The notes: generated from the letters alone by a model not told the origin. Counted from the first letter of the stretch, positions 36,381-46,613 are shown. The stretch is 64,000 nt of DNA from Bacteroidota bacterium (GCA_025362395.1 JANYGK010000064.1:1-64000); one strand, 5' to 3'. Numbers and translations: made by a program.

Positions 36381-36680
36381 ATGAAATCTACAACGAACAC
36401 CTTAAACCGCGGCGGCCTGTTTGTATTCATTTTCTTAATGCTTCAGTCTTTTTGGCTGTGTGCACAGGAATCACAAAGCTTATCTAAAAAATTACACATT
36501 TCGGGCGATGAAATGAACAGTCTTTATATTATTGGCGGGGTATTGATATTTGGCATCGCCAGTTATATTATTTATTCCATTATTGATAAAAATAAAAAAG
36601 TAGATAAACCCAGAAACAATAAGCCTGCCACTTCTCACAGGAATCACCACCATCACAGGGTTGTAAAAAAATCAGCCTAA
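36381..36680 (+). CDS. small exported membrane protein, 99 aa
   Basis: Has a signal peptide (hydrophobic GLFVFIFLMLQSFWL, cleavage near CAQ), a short polar stretch, one membrane helix (about 48-66, LYIIGGVLIFGIASYIIYSI) and a basic tail with a His cluster (HRNHHHHR). It is divergent from rimP and upstream of acpP. The ATG at 36381 is the only good start. No family recognised. Confidence 0.65.
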   Translation: MKSTTNTLNRGGLFVFIFLMLQSFWLCAQESQSLSKKLHISGDEMNSLYIIGGVLIFGIASYIIYSIIDKNKKVDKPRNNKPATSHRNHHHHRVVKKSA

Positions 36681-36790
36681 CGCCGTAATTTCATGGTGTT
36701 GTTGGGCGAAATGCGTCCTTTAATTAGTTAAAAAAAACCTTTATTTGATTAATTGTTTGATAAACAGTTAATTACTAAAGCCTTTTTTTT

Positions 36791-36820
36791 TTTGATATTT
36801 GTTTCATAGCATTATCTTTG
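36791..36820 (+). promoter_or_regulatory. promoter of acpP-fabF-rnc
   Basis: TTTG at 36791-36794 and TATCTTTG at 36813-36820 with an 18-base spacer match the Bacteroidota promoter. A run of T bases precedes the TTTG. The leader to the acpP ATG is about 20 bases. Confidence 0.75.
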
Positions 36821-36845
36821 TCGCAAATTATAAAACTAAAACACA

Positions 36846-37085
36846 ATGTCAGACATTTCATCAAAAGTAAAATCTATCATCGTAGATAAATTAGGTGTAG
36901 AAGAAAAAGAAGTAACACCAACCGCAAGTTTCACTAACGACTTAGGTGCAGATTCTTTGGATACAGTAGAATTGATCATGGAATTCGAAAAAGAATTTAA
37001 CATCGCTATTCCGGACGATCAGGCAGAAAAAATTGCTACTGTTGGAGATGCTATCTCTTACATTGAAGCAAACGCAAAAAACTAA
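36846..37085 (+). CDS. acpP: acyl carrier protein
   Basis: Carries growing acyl chains on a phosphopantetheine arm. The 79-residue acidic helical protein has the attachment site [10 protein letters not shown] with Ser37. The fabF gene starts 28 bases downstream, as usual in Bacteroidota. A strong promoter precedes it. Confidence 0.97.
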   Translation: MSDISSKVKSIIVDKLGVEEKEVTPTASFTNDLGADSLDTVELIMEFEKEFNIAIPDDQAEKIATVGDAISYIEANAKN

Positions 37086-37113
37086 GAACTTTACTTAATA
37101 AATACTTTTTCTT

Positions 37114-38367
37114 ATGCAATTTAAGCGCGTAGTAGTTACGGGACTTGGTGCTATTACACCTTTGGGCAATAATGTGAATGATTATTGGACAAATTTAATC
37201 AATGGCGTGAGTGGCGCCGCACCTATTACGCGTTTTGATGCTTCCAAATTCAAAACACGTTTTGCCTGTGAAGTAAAAGGGTTTAAGCTGGAAGATTATT
37301 TTGATCGGAAAGAAGCTCAGCGTTTAGATGCCTTTTCTCACTACGGAATTGCCGCGTCTGTACAGGCGGTAAAAGACTCGGGTTTAGATGCGGAAGGCAT
37401 TGATAAAAATGAGATCGGGGTTATCTGGGGATCAGGAATTGGTGGCTTAGATACTTTCCAGGCTGAAACTTTCAATTTCGCTAAAGGCGACGGAACACCT
37501 CGTTTCAATCCTTTCTTTATTCCTAAAATGATCGCCGATATTTGTTCGGGGCATATTTCTATCCGCTTCGGATTCAGAGGACCTAACTTTACAACCGTTT
37601 CCGCATGCGCTTCCTCTACATCCGCTTTAATTGATGCTTTTACTTACATTCGTTTAGGACGTGCCAACGCCATTGTAACCGGTGGTTCGGAAGCGGCTAT
37701 TAACGAAAGCGGTATCGGCGGCTTTAATGCCTGCCAGGCAATGAGCATGCGTAACAACAGTCCTGAAACGGCTTCCCGCCCCTACGATAAAGACCGCGAT
37801 GGTTTTGTATTGGGAGAAGGCGGAGCGGCGTTAATTTTAGAGGATTTAGACCATGCTTTAGCACGCGGCGCGAAAATTTATGCCGAAGTAATAGGCGGCG
37901 GTATGAGCGGAGATGCCTACCACATTACAGCTCCGCATCCTGACGGATTAGGGGCTACTTTAGTAATGCAACGCGCCTTAAAAGACGCAAACATTTTACC
38001 GAGCCAGGTAGATTATATTAATACACACGGTACCAGTACACCGCTTGGTGACGGCGCCGAATTAAAGGCCATTACAAACGTATTCGGCGACCAGGCTTAT
38101 GCAATGAATATTAGCTCTACAAAATCAATGACAGGCCACTTATTAGGCGCTGCCGGCGCTGTAGAAGCAATAGCCACTGTTTTAGCTATACAAAACAATA
38201 TTGTTCCCCCAACAATAAATCATACTACACCGGATCCGGATATTGATCCTAAATTAAATTTAACGCTGAACAAGGCACAGGAACGCATAGTGAATGTTGC
38301 TATCAGTAACACATTTGGTTTTGGCGGACATAACGCGGCAGTAGTTATGAAAAAATATACTGCTTAA
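37114..38367 (+). CDS. fabF: beta-ketoacyl-ACP synthase II
   Basis: Condensing enzyme for fatty acid elongation. The 417-residue protein has the catalytic Cys165 (TVSACASST), the two histidines in NTHGTSTPLGD and MTGHLLGAAGA, and the C-terminal GFGGHNA block. It lies between acpP and rnc, forming a standard operon. Confidence 0.97.
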   Translation: MQFKRVVVTGLGAITPLGNNVNDYWTNLINGVSGAAPITRFDASKFKTRFACEVKGFKLEDYFDRKEAQRLDAFSHYGIAASVQAVKDSGLDAEGIDKNEIGVIWGSGIGGLDTFQAETFNFAKGDGTPRFNPFFIPKMIADICSGHISIRFGFRGPNFTTVSACASSTSALIDAFTYIRLGRANAIVTGGSEAAINESGIGGFNACQAMSMRNNSPETASRPYDKDRDGFVLGEGGAALILEDLDHALARGAKIYAEVIGGGMSGDAYHITAPHPDGLGATLVMQRALKDANILPSQVDYINTHGTSTPLGDGAELKAITNVFGDQAYAMNISSTKSMTGHLLGAAGAVEAIATVLAIQNNIVPPTINHTTPDPDIDPKLNLTLNKAQERIVNVAISNTFGFGGHNAAVVMKKYTA

Positions 38368-38376
38368 TTTATTCCA

Positions 38377-39093
38377 TTGATAAAGCTTTTATCTGTTTTA
38401 AAAAATTTATCTAAAGACGATAAAGAATTTAAACAAAGGCTTAAGAATATTTTAGGGTTTTATCCCGATAATCTTGCGTTATACAAACAAGCATTCCGTC
38501 ACAGCTCCATTGGTACTATTGATGAGCATTTGCAAAGCAACGAGCGGTTAGAATTTTTAGGCGACGCTATTTTAGGAGCTGTGGTAAGCGAATATTTATT
38601 TAAGCTGTACCCTAAAAAAGATGAAGGTTTTCTCACACAGATAAGAAGTAGAATTGTGAACGGCCAACATTTATATACGCTGTCAAAAAAATTCGGATTC
38701 GATACATTGCTTCATTCCAACTTAACAAAAAAAGAAAAAATAGGGTCATCTGCTTACGGCGATGTATTTGAAGCCTTTATTGGCGCGGTGTTTATGGACA
38801 AAGGGTTTGAGGTCACAAAAAAATTTGTTTTGAACCGCATTATAAAAATGCATTTAGATATGAGTGAGCTGTTACAAAATGATACCGATTATAAATCGCA
38901 GTTACAGATATTGATGCAGCGCAAAAAAAAGAAATTTGAGTATATTACCTTAAAGGAAGAACGCATCGGCAAAGAAAAATTATATACCATTCAGTTATCT
39001 GTTGATGGAGTACCGCAGGCTGAATTTGAACATAAATCGAAAAAAGTTGCCGAGCAAAAAGTAGCTCAAATTGCCTTGGAAACAATGAAATAA
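38377..39093 (+). CDS. rnc: ribonuclease III
   Basis: Double-strand-specific endoribonuclease for rRNA and mRNA processing. The 238-residue protein has the signature ERLEFLGDAILGA (residues 56-68) and the second catalytic patch GDVFEAFIGAVFMD, then a C-terminal dsRNA-binding domain (about 165-238). The start is uncertain: no ATG is near, and TTG at 38377, nine bases after the fabF stop, is the most plausible. Third gene of acpP-fabF-rnc. Confidence 0.94.
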   Translation: MIKLLSVLKNLSKDDKEFKQRLKNILGFYPDNLALYKQAFRHSSIGTIDEHLQSNERLEFLGDAILGAVVSEYLFKLYPKKDEGFLTQIRSRIVNGQHLYTLSKKFGFDTLLHSNLTKKEKIGSSAYGDVFEAFIGAVFMDKGFEVTKKFVLNRIIKMHLDMSELLQNDTDYKSQLQILMQRKKKKFEYITLKEERIGKEKLYTIQLSVDGVPQAEFEHKSKKVAEQKVAQIALETMK

Positions 39094-39347
39094 TTTTTAG
39101 CCTAAGTTTACATTCAACACTTACCTAATTCAGAATGACCTCTACAAGATTAAGAAGAATAATTTTGTTTGGGCGCTCCATAGGAGCAACTCTGTTTATA
39201 AGCGGCATTAAAAATTAATTAATCAGCGCCGTAGTGGCAACCTGTCATCGAATCTAAATAATCCTACATTATTCTACAACAATATTAATTCTTCTGTTTT
39301 TTATCATTTTTAATATGTAAAAGAGTATGCCCTATATGTGGTTAAAG

Positions 39348-40421
39348 CTAAAACAAACTCAACTGTACATCTCCTGCCTTGTAATTAAAAGCATCACAAT
39401 TTAATTCTTTTCTTGAGCCTGCTTCCGGCATAAATTTAGTTTTAGACAGTTTAAACAATTGCATAATGGATTCCGCCATTTTTCCTTCGCCGCGCATTCT
39501 GGTTCCCGGTCTGCTGTCGTTTACTTTACCGCCGTGGCATTCGCTGATTTGGTTCCATACTTTTTCTGCACGGTCAGGGAAATTTTTCTCAAGCCAGTCT
39601 TTAAATAATTGTGCTACCGTACCGTTTAATCTCACAATGGTTATACCAGCTGTTGTGGCCCCCGCATTGGCAGCTTGTTCAATTACAGATGGAATTTCAT
39701 GATTGTTAATGCCGGGTATAATAGGCGCTACCATAACCCCACAGGGAATATTGTGTTTTGATAAAGCTTCTAAAACAGCCATTCGGTTTTTATAAGTAGC
39801 AGTTCGCGGTTCTAAAAGTTGGCGCACTTTCTCATCCGTTCCTGTAATGGATACCATAACATGCACTAAATTTTGTTCGGCTAATTCTGTCAGCACATCA
39901 AGATCGCGTGTAATTAAAGCATTTTTTGTAATCACAGAAACCGGGTGTTTGTATTTTAAGCAGGTTTGCAATACTTTTCGTGTGAGTTCAAATTCGCGTT
40001 CAATAGGCTGGTAACAATCCGTATTACCGGAAAGCATAATGGGTTTAGGTTTCCAGTTTTTTTGACTGAATTGTTTTTCCAATAATTCAATGGCATTTTT
40101 TTTAACGATAATTTTTCTTTCGAAATCAAGCCCCGCGCTGTAGCCCCAAAATTCGTGAGAGTTACGGGCGTAACAATAAATGCAGCCATGCTCACAGCCT
40201 TGGTACGGGTTTAAAGAATAAGCTGCGCCTATATCCGTACTTTCTACCTTATTAATAATGGTTTTGGGATAGGTAAAAATAATATCCGTTTTTTCTTTTT
40301 GTAAGAACGGTTCATCCAAAGCTTCAATATGCTCTTGTACATAATGACTTTGTTGAAACCGGGTGTTCGGATTAATTTGCGCGCCCCTGCCTTTAAAGTA
40401 GTCTGTGCCTGTATTTTCCAT
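39348..40421 (-). CDS. PA0069-family radical SAM protein
   Basis: 357 residues. The radical SAM cluster CEHGCIYCYAR (CxxxCxxC) is at about residues 76-83, followed by MLSGNTDCYQPIEREFELTR and GVMVAPIIPGINNHEI, the pattern of the PA0069/spore-photoproduct-lyase-like group. The N-terminus GRGAQINPNTRFQ is typical. The reaction is not established for the family; repair or modification of nucleic acid is suggested only by distant kinship. It appears monocistronic. Confidence 0.9.
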   Translation of the reverse strand: MENTGTDYFKGRGAQINPNTRFQQSHYVQEHIEALDEPFLQKEKTDIIFTYPKTIINKVESTDIGAAYSLNPYQGCEHGCIYCYARNSHEFWGYSAGLDFERKIIVKKNAIELLEKQFSQKNWKPKPIMLSGNTDCYQPIEREFELTRKVLQTCLKYKHPVSVITKNALITRDLDVLTELAEQNLVHVMVSITGTDEKVRQLLEPRTATYKNRMAVLEALSKHNIPCGVMVAPIIPGINNHEIPSVIEQAANAGATTAGITIVRLNGTVAQLFKDWLEKNFPDRAEKVWNQISECHGGKVNDSRPGTRMRGEGKMAESIMQLFKLSKTKFMPEAGSRKELNCDAFNYKAGDVQLSLF

Positions 40422-40680
40422 GGTACCGTTTTAGTCCCACTAAAGATAAAGTTAAATCATAGCAATATCTTGCTACAAATTGTAGCATTTTAAGATTTGG
40501 ATTTAAAATCGACCGGCCCTTATATTTTTTAAATGTTTAAAAAAATGAAAGACCCGGTATGTTAAAAACAATACTTTTTCCGGATGATTTTTGTAGAAAT
40601 GAAAATAACGGAGAGAAATTAGATGATCGGTTTCACTTTTTAATATTAAAGGTTTAGATTAGATTAATATAATTATAACC

Positions 40681-43515
40681 ATGAATAAACTTTACATTAC
40701 CCTTATCGCTTCCGGTTTTTCTTTTTTCTTTTTTGCACAGCAAACTGTAGTTAAGATAGAGGGAGCAAAAATAAACGCCCTGTCTAACAGAACCAACCTG
40801 CCATTGAATGTGAGCATGGAGGATTCCAGACACCTTACGGAAGCGCAATTCCCGGCTTGGTTGGTATCGGAGTTAGTGAAAGATCAACTAGTTTCTTTTA
40901 AAGAACTAAAAACAGAATCTGATAAATTAGGATTTAAGCACACACGCTACGAAGAATACTATAAAGGGTATAAAGTAGACGGCTCTTTAGTGATTAGTCA
41001 CAGTAAAAATAATGAGATCAGCTCTTTTAACGGAGATTGGTATATAGTAAAACCGGCTAACGGCATTTCATTAACTGCGCCACAGGCTTTAACATTTGCT
41101 TTACAAAAAGTAAAGGCTAAAAAATATAAGTGGGAAAATAAAGCGGAAGAAGAACACATGAAAGCGGCTACTAATAACCCGGCATTTACTTACAAGCCGG
41201 TAGGTGAATTAGTTATTTTACCGATTATCAATGCAAAACTGCAAACAGTGACATTTCAATACGCATATAAATTTAATATTTATGCGGAACTTCCGTTGTA
41301 CCGTGCCAATGTATATGTAGATGCTTCTACAGGTCTTATCATTAAAGAACAAAACCTGATATGTACCATTGATGCGCCGGGAACAGCCAATACAAAATAC
41401 AGCGGTACTAAATCCATTACCACCGACAGCTATGCGGGCAGTTACCGTTTGCGTGAATCAGGAAGAGGGTCAGGGATTGAAACGTATAATTTAAGTAACT
41501 CTACTAATTACGTTAATGCAGATTTTACCAATATAACAAATACATGGACAATTACTACTGCTAACCAAGCTGCTACCGACGCGCATTTTGGAGCAGAGGC
41601 TACCTACGATTTTTATATGCAAACCTTTAACCGAAACAGTGTGGATGATAACGGGTTTAAGTTATTAAGTTATGTACATTATGATACCAATTACGCAAAT
41701 GCCTTTTGGGACGGGCAACGTATGACTTACGGAGACGGCAACGCATCGCAGGGTTTTTCAATCATGACGGCTTTAGATGTATGCGGACATGAGATTACTC
41801 ACGGTGTGGTTCAAAATACGGCAAACCTTAACGGCGGTGAAGCAGACGCGTTAAACGAAGCCTTTGCGGATATTTTCGGGACCTCGGTTGAATGGTTTGC
41901 AAGGCCTGCACAACACGATTGGTTAATGGGGAAGGATATTTCCACAACAGGTACAGCCATTCGTGATATGTCGAACCCTAAAAATATTCAACAGCCCGAT
42001 ACTTACCATGGAACATACTGGGATAATATGGATGAACCGCATACAAACGACGGGCCCTGTATTTACTGGTTTTATTTATTATCAGTTGGTGGAAGCGGAA
42101 CAAATGATAACAGCAACGCTTACAACATTACAGGTATTACTATGGCTAAGGCTGAAGCTATTGCTTACAGAGCTTTAAGTACTTATATGACACCAAGCAC
42201 AAACTATGCGGATGTGCGTAACTATACCATACAAGCCGCTAAGGATTTGTACGGCGCCTGCTCTAACGAAGTTGTTCAAACAACTAATGCATGGTATGCC
42301 GTTGGTGTTGGCAGCCAGGTTGTAGCAGGCGTTATTGGGGCTAATTTTACTGCCGACCGGGTTAATATTTGTATGTTGCCGGCTGCGGTTAACTTCAGCA
42401 ATACAACCTCTTCAGGCCAAACGTATACATGGGCTTTTGGTGACGGTGCAGTAAGTACTTCTACTAATCCTGCTCATACATATACCGCTAACGGAACCTA
42501 TTCCGTAAAAATAGTAGCTACAGGATGTGCCGCAGGCTCAAAAGATTCGGTTATTAAATCATCTTACATTACTATTAATTCCCCTTCACCTGCTATTGTA
42601 GGTAGCGGTGTAACGGTTTGCGCCAATACGTCGGCCTCACTAACTGCTTCGGGTAACGGGGTTGTTATGTGGTACACTAATGCGTCGGGCGCAGGGCCGG
42701 CTTTAGGTACAGGGAACACATTCAGTACACCCGCGCTTACGGCTAATACCACTTTCTATGCGGTTAATACATTTACTCAAAGTCCTGTGTTTGGAGGCCC
42801 TGCAACAAATACCGTGTTTGGCGGAGGATCAAATTTTAACGGAAGCACTACCAGGTATTTAATTTTTGATGTGGCACAAGCCTGTACTTTAAAAACCGTA
42901 AAGGTAGTTGCTAACTCTGCGGGTAACAGGATTATTGAATTGCGTAATTCAGTGGGTACCATATTACAAACCATCACGGTTAATATTGCGGCGGGTACAC
43001 AAACCGTGGCTTTAAATTTTAACTTAAGCCCGGGCACTAATTACCAATTGGGAACAGGCGGAACGTTAGTGGATCTGTACCGTAACAATACCGGGTCAGG
43101 CTATCCGTATAACATTGGAGGCCTGGTAAATATTACTGCGGCAGATGCGGGCAGCAGCTTCTATTATTATTTCTATAACTGGCAGCTTCAAAAAGCCGAT
43201 TGCCAATCTCCGGGAGTAGCTATTACTGCATCGGTTAATATTTGTACAGGTTTAAATGAAGCTACGGCTGAAAGCAGCATTCAGCTGTATCCTAACCCGG
43301 CCAGCGATCGTTTAACGGTTGCATTAACGGAAGACCTTGCTAAAACAGTTTCAAGTATTGAGTTGTATGATGCCTTAGGTAAAAATGTAAAAATGATTTC
43401 TGTAACATCCGGCCAAACTCAGGTGGATGTATCTGATTTGGCAAGAGGTGTGTATACCTGCCGTTTCATTAACCGATCAAACCAAACTATAGTCAAACGT
43501 TTTGTAAAAGAGTAA
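40681..43515 (+). CDS. secreted M4-family metallopeptidase with PKD, Ig-like and T9SS sorting domains
   Basis: Thermolysin-type zinc protease of 944 residues, exported through Sec and then type IX secretion. The order is: signal peptide (1-20), FTP and propeptide (about 25-230), and a catalytic domain with HEITH at 370-374 and the third ligand Glu393 (ADALNEAFADIF). A PKD domain (about 553-620, TYTWAFGDGAVST), an Ig-like region and a beta-sandwich follow. The type A sorting domain is in the last 80 residues (IQLYPNPASDRL, ending IVKRFVKE). Substrate is extracellular protein. It is the only T9SS cargo seen in this window. Confidence 0.94.
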   Translation: MNKLYITLIASGFSFFFFAQQTVVKIEGAKINALSNRTNLPLNVSMEDSRHLTEAQFPAWLVSELVKDQLVSFKELKTESDKLGFKHTRYEEYYKGYKVDGSLVISHSKNNEISSFNGDWYIVKPANGISLTAPQALTFALQKVKAKKYKWENKAEEEHMKAATNNPAFTYKPVGELVILPIINAKLQTVTFQYAYKFNIYAELPLYRANVYVDASTGLIIKEQNLICTIDAPGTANTKYSGTKSITTDSYAGSYRLRESGRGSGIETYNLSNSTNYVNADFTNITNTWTITTANQAATDAHFGAEATYDFYMQTFNRNSVDDNGFKLLSYVHYDTNYANAFWDGQRMTYGDGNASQGFSIMTALDVCGHEITHGVVQNTANLNGGEADALNEAFADIFGTSVEWFARPAQHDWLMGKDISTTGTAIRDMSNPKNIQQPDTYHGTYWDNMDEPHTNDGPCIYWFYLLSVGGSGTNDNSNAYNITGITMAKAEAIAYRALSTYMTPSTNYADVRNYTIQAAKDLYGACSNEVVQTTNAWYAVGVGSQVVAGVIGANFTADRVNICMLPAAVNFSNTTSSGQTYTWAFGDGAVSTSTNPAHTYTANGTYSVKIVATGCAAGSKDSVIKSSYITINSPSPAIVGSGVTVCANTSASLTASGNGVVMWYTNASGAGPALGTGNTFSTPALTANTTFYAVNTFTQSPVFGGPATNTVFGGGSNFNGSTTRYLIFDVAQACTLKTVKVVANSAGNRIIELRNSVGTILQTITVNIAAGTQTVALNFNLSPGTNYQLGTGGTLVDLYRNNTGSGYPYNIGGLVNITAADAGSSFYYYFYNWQLQKADCQSPGVAITASVNICTGLNEATAESSIQLYPNPASDRLTVALTEDLAKTVSSIELYDALGKNVKMISVTSGQTQVDVSDLARGVYTCRFINRSNQTIVKRFVKE

Positions 43516-43524
43516 TAATCTAAT

Positions 43525-44856
43525 TTAGATCCACTTAAATATTTTTTTAAGGGTCTTTAATTTATCCTTGTAAGGGGCATACCTCAGAGGAACGTCTAAC
43601 CACGTTCCTCTTTTGGTAATTGCTTTTTTGTGGGAGAATGTATCAAAGCTGCTTTGCCCGTGATAGGCACCCATTCCGCTGTGCCCCACACCACCGAAAG
43701 GTAAATTACGGTTAGCTATATGAATAACCGTATCGTTTATGCAACCGCCGCCAAAAGAAAAATTTTCCAAAATAAAATCTGAAAAACGATCACTTTTAGT
43801 AAATACATATAGCGACAAGGGTTTTTCGTAACTGTTTATGATCGTATGTATTTCCTGTTCGTTTTGATAAGAAATGATAGGAAGTATCGGCCCGAAGATC
43901 TCATTTTGCATGAGCTCACTTTTAAGATCAGGCTCATCAATAAGGGTAGGCGCTATATACAGATTGTCTTTATGATGTATGCCACCAAAAATTACTTTTC
44001 CGGGTTCTATGTAATTTACCAACCGTTCCCAGTTTTTTGCATTAATAATTCTTGCAAAATCGGGAGATGTTGAAATATCAGTTCCGTAAGCTTTTGTAAT
44101 TTCTGCTTTAAGCTGTTCTATTAAAAGTTGTTTTGCACTTGCATGCACTAAAATATAATCAGGTGCAATGCAGGTTTGCCCGGCATTAATAAACTTACCC
44201 CATACAATGCGTTTGGCTGCTAAAGCCATATCAGCGCTTTGTTCAACAATACAAGGGCTTTTACCGCCAAGCTCTAATGTTACGGGCGTTAAGTATTCTG
44301 CTGCTGCTTTAGCTACTGTTTTTCCTACAGGCACGCTGCCGGTAAAAAATATATAATCCCACCGGCTGCTTAATAATTCTGTCGATTTTTCTACACCGCC
44401 TTCTTCTACAGTAACATGGTTTTTACTAAATGATTCAGTTATTATTTTAGAAAGAGTAGCTGAGGTATGCGGCGTTAATTCCGAAGGCTTTAATACCACG
44501 GTGTTTCCCGCAGATACCGCAGCTACCAAAGGGCAGATAGCTAGTTGAAACGGATAATTCCACGGCGCAATAATTAATACCTTACCATAGGGTTCGCTGT
44601 AAATATAATCGCTCGACGGAAAATTTAATAAAGCCGCCCGTACTTTTTTTGGTTTTGTAAGCGAATGTATTTTAGAGATTGTTTCTTTCAGATCACTTAT
44701 CACATAAGCTGTTTCTGTAATAACAGATTCAAAACCGGGCTTTTTAAAATCATCGTATAAAGCTTTAACGATTTCTTCTTCATATTTTATAATAGTATGT
44801 AATAATTTTTCCAACGCTTTTTTACGCTGCCCTATAGTATGTGCAAAATCTATCAT
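43525..44856 (-). CDS. aldehyde dehydrogenase
   Basis: NAD(P)-dependent oxidation of aldehydes. The catalytic Cys is in NAGQTCIAPDYI, the general-base Glu in TLELGGKSPCIV, and the coenzyme site in FFTGSVPVGKTV. It has a class 3 ALDH-like C-terminus. The frame runs to 44904, but a TATATTTG box at 44879-44886 lies inside that extension, so the ATG at 44856 is preferred (443 residues). Substrate unknown, probably medium- or long-chain aldehydes. Confidence 0.9.
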   Translation of the reverse strand: MIDFAHTIGQRKKALEKLLHTIIKYEEEIVKALYDDFKKPGFESVITETAYVISDLKETISKIHSLTKPKKVRAALLNFPSSDYIYSEPYGKVLIIAPWNYPFQLAICPLVAAVSAGNTVVLKPSELTPHTSATLSKIITESFSKNHVTVEEGGVEKSTELLSSRWDYIFFTGSVPVGKTVAKAAAEYLTPVTLELGGKSPCIVEQSADMALAAKRIVWGKFINAGQTCIAPDYILVHASAKQLLIEQLKAEITKAYGTDISTSPDFARIINAKNWERLVNYIEPGKVIFGGIHHKDNLYIAPTLIDEPDLKSELMQNEIFGPILPIISYQNEQEIHTIINSYEKPLSLYVFTKSDRFSDFILENFSFGGGCINDTVIHIANRNLPFGGVGHSGMGAYHGQSSFDTFSHKKAITKRGTWLDVPLRYAPYKDKLKTLKKIFKWI

Positions 44857-44878
44857 TGCTTTAGTTTCTTGGTATATA

Positions 44879-44886
44879 CAAATATA
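44879..44886 (-). promoter_or_regulatory. minus-7 box TATATTTG for the aldehyde dehydrogenase gene
   Basis: Exact TAnnTTTG match on the minus strand, 22 bases before the preferred ATG. It decides between the two possible starts. Confidence 0.55.
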
Positions 44887-45111
44887 GGTGCCATTACGGC
44901 ACATTATTCTACATCATTTAAAGCTTAACTTAAATTATAGAAGTATTTCTACAATAACCGTATTAAAATGCATTTAAAGCATGGCATGTTATTATAAATG
45001 ATAAAATAACGAATGATATCTTATTTTGTATTCATAACCTGCAAAACGAAAGAGCTTCTCTTCTGATTTACTGATACTAGGTCGAAGTAAAGTTAAGTCA
45101 TTCACAAAAAT

Positions 45112-45138
45112 AAAGGCTCCGTTAAGGAGCCTTTTTTT
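45112..45138 (-). terminator. terminator after the coiled-coil repeat protein gene
   Basis: AAAGGCTCC-GTTAA-GGAGCCTTT with T/A runs on both sides, just downstream of the gene ending at 45156 on the minus strand. Both orientations look functional. Confidence 0.85.
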
Positions 45139-45155
45139 ATGAGTTATTATTACTG

Positions 45156-46283
45156 TTAATTAGAGGCAAGTTGAATTTCTTTACTTACTTTTTTTAAAGC
45201 TGTAAATGTTTCTTGTTGTCTATTTAAGGCAATTTCCTCTTTCTCCTCTGCATTGCTCATTTCTCCAAGCTTTGCTGTTTCCGTAAATTGTGCGTTTGCT
45301 TCCTCTCTCATTTCTTTTGCCAAACGAAACATATAGTCTGCCTCTCCGGTTATTTGTTGGGCTTGTTGAGTTAGCGCTTCGTTATCAATAGCTTTTATAA
45401 GGGTTTCAATAAGGTCTTTATTGGCGTAAAAAGTTTCGGATGTTGTTTTATACGTGGTCAGGGAAATATCTATTTGTTTGCTAACATATTGTTTTTCCAT
45501 AACAGCAGCTTCACTGAGCAAAGCTGTTTTTTCGTTTTCTTTGGCAGTAACGGCAGCTTCTCTTAATTCTATCATTGTTTTTTTAAGATCGGCAGTTTGG
45601 CTTAAAAGCTCGATTAATTCGGCGTTGATTGTATAAGCCATATATGTAATTGTAGTTTTTTTGTGGGTAATGATGGAAGCATTCCTGAATTCAATAGTGT
45701 TTTCAGGTAATAACAAAGGTATGTTGCGATTTAATAACGTCACGGCTTCCTGTTGTTTAGTTAACGCCAAGAACTCTTTTTCTTCCGCGTTGCTCATTTC
45801 GGCTAAGCGTGCTTCGGGTGTGAATTGCGCATTTGCTTCTTCTCGCATCTCTTTTGCCATTTTCAAGGCATCTTCAGCTTCGGTAGTTAATGCTTCTGTT
45901 TTTTGAATAACGATTGGTTTATATTCAGGGTTTTTCAATAAATCCTTTATAGTAGTTTTGTTCAATTCAAATTTCTCGTAGGTCAGCTTCGCTTTTAGTT
46001 GAGAAATTTCAATTTGTTTGAAAATAAATTTTTGTTGAATTGAGGTTACTTCTGCTTTTAATTTTTGTTCCGCGTTTTTCAAATCATCCGCTTCTTTAAG
46101 AATGTTTTCCATAGTTTGATCAGTCATTGAAGAGGCGGTTGTTTTTAAGTCCTCCGCTGCTGAAGATCTTGCGCCGGCAATATCAATTCTGATTTTAAGA
46201 GTTTGGTTGTCTTGTGTTTGGCCGTTTACCATTACCTGAATGGTAAGAGCCAACAATGTTAGAGTGTAGGCAGTTGTTTTCAT
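45156..46283 (-). CDS. exported coiled-coil protein with two internal repeats
   Basis: 375 residues: signal peptide (cleavage near VMVNGQ), then almost entirely helical and rich in Glu, Lys, Ala and Thr. Two repeats, about residues 60-175 and 228-363, each end in KEMREEANAQFT followed by EMSNAEEKE (near 143-170 and 312-341). Each repeat has a paired QxSxKQIDIS or KFIFKQIEIS segment. It probably forms a periplasmic helical bundle or tetratrico-like rod. Family and function not recognised. It has its own terminator. Confidence 0.7.
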   Translation of the reverse strand: MKTTAYTLTLLALTIQVMVNGQTQDNQTLKIRIDIAGARSSAAEDLKTTASSMTDQTMENILKEADDLKNAEQKLKAEVTSIQQKFIFKQIEISQLKAKLTYEKFELNKTTIKDLLKNPEYKPIVIQKTEALTTEAEDALKMAKEMREEANAQFTPEARLAEMSNAEEKEFLALTKQQEAVTLLNRNIPLLLPENTIEFRNASIITHKKTTITYMAYTINAELIELLSQTADLKKTMIELREAAVTAKENEKTALLSEAAVMEKQYVSKQIDISLTTYKTTSETFYANKDLIETLIKAIDNEALTQQAQQITGEADYMFRLAKEMREEANAQFTETAKLGEMSNAEEKEEIALNRQQETFTALKKVSKEIQLASN

Positions 46284-46613
46284 AGGAAGTGAGGTTTAAT
46301 GAGTGTATGTTTTTCATTTCAATTTTTTTAAATGTTTAGTAATGCTGAGGTACTTTTAAGTTCTGTCTTTACCAGCCCCGGCTTAATTGGCAAGGGTTCC
46401 GGGTGAGGTTTGTTTTAGTTTCTTTTTTGTACGTTAATAATTTTATAAAGTTCGCTTTATATAGGAGGATCTTATTAACCTTAATTTGTGAATATTATGC
46501 ACGCATAGTATTAGCAAGGGTCTTATGAATTTAATATCCGGAAAACTATTTTTTTATTTTTTAAATATCTGCCGGCATTAAAATAGATTAATACTTTATG
46601 AACCGTAAAATAT
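46284..46613. other. 330-base intergenic region
   Basis: AT-rich divergent region between the coiled-coil protein gene and a small hypothetical gene. It should hold both promoters. I see no other RNA, repeat or gene in it. Confidence 0.4.

Noticed and set aside
39136-39219. 27-codon frame after rnc
   Set aside because: Too short, no signal peptide or leader, no family match.
44857-44904. N-terminal extension of the aldehyde dehydrogenase
   Set aside because: A TAnnTTTG promoter box lies within it, so transcription would start inside the extension.
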